Below are positions 62,661-64,000 of a stretch of DNA of 64,000 nt, one piece after another. A program made the translations under genes and the position numbers. Within the stretch, counting starts at the first letter, position 1. Every line of letters begins with the position of its first letter. The stretch spans positions 434,001-498,000 of the forward strand of contig NZ_JAMCOJ010000001.1 of the NCBI RefSeq assembly GCF_023476645.1, given 5' to 3'. The notes below the pieces were generated by a model. The model was not told the DNA's origin and did not search any database. It worked only from the letters and a program-made list of their open reading frames with translations. This DNA is from Cellulophaga sp. 20_2_10 (GTDB lineage: Bacteria; Bacteroidota; Bacteroidia; Flavobacteriales; Flavobacteriaceae).

Positions 62661-64000
62661 TTACTTTTTTAGTATCAATCCGTTTGCAAAAGAACCTTTA
62701 CCTGTATCTAAGTTTATTAAATAACCATTAATAACAGCATATACAAGCTTTCCGTTTTTCTCCAAAAAGAAATTAGGATTTTTACCTGGTGTTAATCGCA
62801 TTGTTTTAGGCAATATAAAACTAGTGTCTACCATATGTAAAGGTATACTTGTGCTTTTAAGTTTAGCTGGCACTTTTAATAGAGGTATATACATAAAGCC
62901 TTCTTTTAAGATAGAAAGCGCATCTAAACTATTAAATTGTTGTGCAGACTCTAATGTCTTTGGATATACTTTAGCGGGTATTACGGTATATCCAGATGCA
63001 TTAAAAGTAGTATAACCATAATAGGTAGATAAATCTCCTTGGTCTGCTACCTTACCCAAATTATAAAACTCGGTATGCTTAGGATCATCTATCTCTGTAT
63101 GGTTAATTCCTAAATCTAATTGATACGTCTTACCTAATAAGTTGTAACTAACATTCAACATTTTTAGATCGAACATTTTTTTATCATTTTCAGGAATTTT
63201 TTCATACGCGTCTATAGCTATTTTAGCATAAGAGCCATTTGCAATAGTATAAATCGCGGATAAAATAGAAACGTAATTTAGCTTACGTATTTCTTGTTTC
63301 TCTATATCATCATAATTACCACCAGATTCTATTAAAATAGCACTTGTACCCCATTTTTGTATATTATCTCCAAAAGCACGCGGTTCAAAATCATCATTAT
63401 AACGCCCAACTTGCCCTGGCGCATATTTTTGAACAATACTATTCATAAACACTATTACCTTCATAGCATTTGCACGCACATCATTAATATCTTTTTCATA
63501 GTTATATGCTGGCGCTAAATAAGATATTGTAGCGGGTTTATTTGTGCGTTCTGCATTGTAATACGTACTTTGGTCGTGTAGGTTAAAACCAAAATCGGCC
63601 TTAAGACTATCTCTTACTCTTTTTAATGTTCTACCCTCTGGAGATTGCAAATGCAAAGCATCTCTGTTTATATCTATTCCCAAGGTATTTCTGCGTGTAT
63701 AATACTCTGCCCCATCAGGATTAAGCATTGGTAAAAAGTGCAACGTTAAGTTGCTTAATATTTCTTTCTTTTCTTCTGAGAAGGAATTGGCATCTAAAAA
63801 ATTAAGAATATCAAAAATAGCCTGTGTTGCTGTAGGTTCATCTCCGTGCATTTGAGACCATAAAAATACATTAGTTTTACCCGTACCAATACTTACTAAA
63901 GAGATACTACGCCCTTCTATAGACTCCCCTACTTTGGAAACTTTAAATTTAGGATTGTTTGCAAATTTCTGTAGTAATGGCTGTATGTCCTTATGCTTAA
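62661..64000 (-). CDS. M14 family zinc carboxypeptidase, 5' partial
   Basis: The frame is open on the minus strand to the last base of the window, so the ATG at 63851 is internal and the gene begins beyond the window; the added codons read KHKDIQPLLQKFANNPKFKV and VGESIEGRSISLVSIGTG. The zinc motif is HGDE in QMHGDEPTATQ, the third ligand His is in FGFNLHDQSTYY, and the catalytic glutamate in AILIESGGNYDD. All are intact, unlike the protein at 1-1314. Its C-terminal ~180 residues are a separate beta-rich part ending FANGLILKK. Confidence 0.9.
   Translation of the reverse strand, partial: KHKDIQPLLQKFANNPKFKVSKVGESIEGRSISLVSIGTGKTNVFLWSQMHGDEPTATQAIFDILNFLDANSFSEEKKEILSNLTLHFLPMLNPDGAEYYTRRNTLGIDINRDALHLQSPEGRTLKRVRDSLKADFGFNLHDQSTYYNAERTNKPATISYLAPAYNYEKDINDVRANAMKVIVFMNSIVQKYAPGQVGRYNDDFEPRAFGDNIQKWGTSAILIESGGNYDDIEKQEIRKLNYVSILSAIYTIANGSYAKIAIDAYEKIPENDKKMFDLKMLNVSYNLLGKTYQLDLGINHTEIDDPKHTEFYNLGKVADQGDLSTYYGYTTFNASGYTVIPAKVYPKTLESAQQFNSLDALSILKEGFMYIPLLKVPAKLKSTSIPLHMVDTSFILPKTMRLTPGKNPNFFLEKNGKLVYAVINGYLINLDTGKGSFANGLILKK

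Noticed and set aside
1-64000. tRNA, rRNA or riboswitch genes
   Set aside because: Reading both strands showed no cloverleaf-like tRNA with a CCA-type end, no rRNA-like stretch and no recognisable riboswitch.

Overview
The window is AT-rich and shows the marks of a Bacteroidota chromosome, most likely a marine Flavobacteriaceae. Promoters have the Bacteroidota form TAnnTTTG, often only a few bases from the start codon. SusC-type TonB plug and carboxypeptidase-regulatory modules occur, lipoproteins are abundant, and there is a TPR-membrane-HTH regulator. All recognised families are Bacteroidota-like. I saw no tRNA, rRNA, CRISPR array, IS element, phage gene or integrase. Placement below family level is not possible by eye.

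Layout. 1-3064: two tandem M14 carboxypeptidase-like genes, the first cut by the window edge and apparently lacking active-site residues. 3201-6285: an NO-detoxification unit (Rrf2/NsrR-like regulator, cupin, quinol NO reductase) with similar inverted repeats before the regulator and the cupin. 6351-9190: M3 oligopeptidase lipoprotein and an rRNA pseudouridine synthase. 9289-13929: a six-gene operon (DoxX, TetR, nitroreductase, MDR reductase, YqhD-like alcohol dehydrogenase, DJ-1 lipoprotein) that looks like an electrophile/aldehyde stress operon with a TetR palindrome in its promoter. 14098-24502: housekeeping and RNA-related genes (J-KTSC protein, NDH-2, cold-shock protein, peroxiredoxin-like protein, unusual SDR, two DEAD-box helicases, rlmF, mutS2).

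24503-29844 is the most unusual part. A lipoprotein gene encodes domains 1-3 of a cholesterol-dependent cytolysin (CDC), but the usual membrane-binding domain 4 is replaced by a four-repeat, propeller-like module. It is divergent from a TPR-membrane-HTH regulator gene and is followed by a decayed lipoprotein pseudogene. A 17-base motif recurs three times in the surrounding non-coding DNA, one copy placed like an activator site for the cytolysin-like gene.

29884-52488: mostly core functions (DCC protein, MscS channel, a MuiA/DUF4139 protein with an inserted TonB plug, a frameshifted gene, a dicarboxylate symporter, aroC, an LpxH-like hydrolase, a D-lactate-dehydrogenase-like flavoprotein, lipoproteins, rhomboid protease, lipid A acyltransferase, glmM, ACP phosphodiesterase-like gene, a third DEAD-box helicase, a second cold-shock protein, a UDG-family protein, an ECF sigma factor with a membrane partner). 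52596-61019: a nine-gene operon joining molybdenum-cofactor synthesis to a Tat-exported, FAD-subunit-less molybdenum hydroxylase. 61233-64000: a von Willebrand A lipoprotein, an unlisted 55-residue membrane protein, and an M14 carboxypeptidase cut by the window end.

Genes are closely packed, with convergent pairs separated by strong bidirectional hairpin terminators. All family calls come from reading motifs, without database searches.
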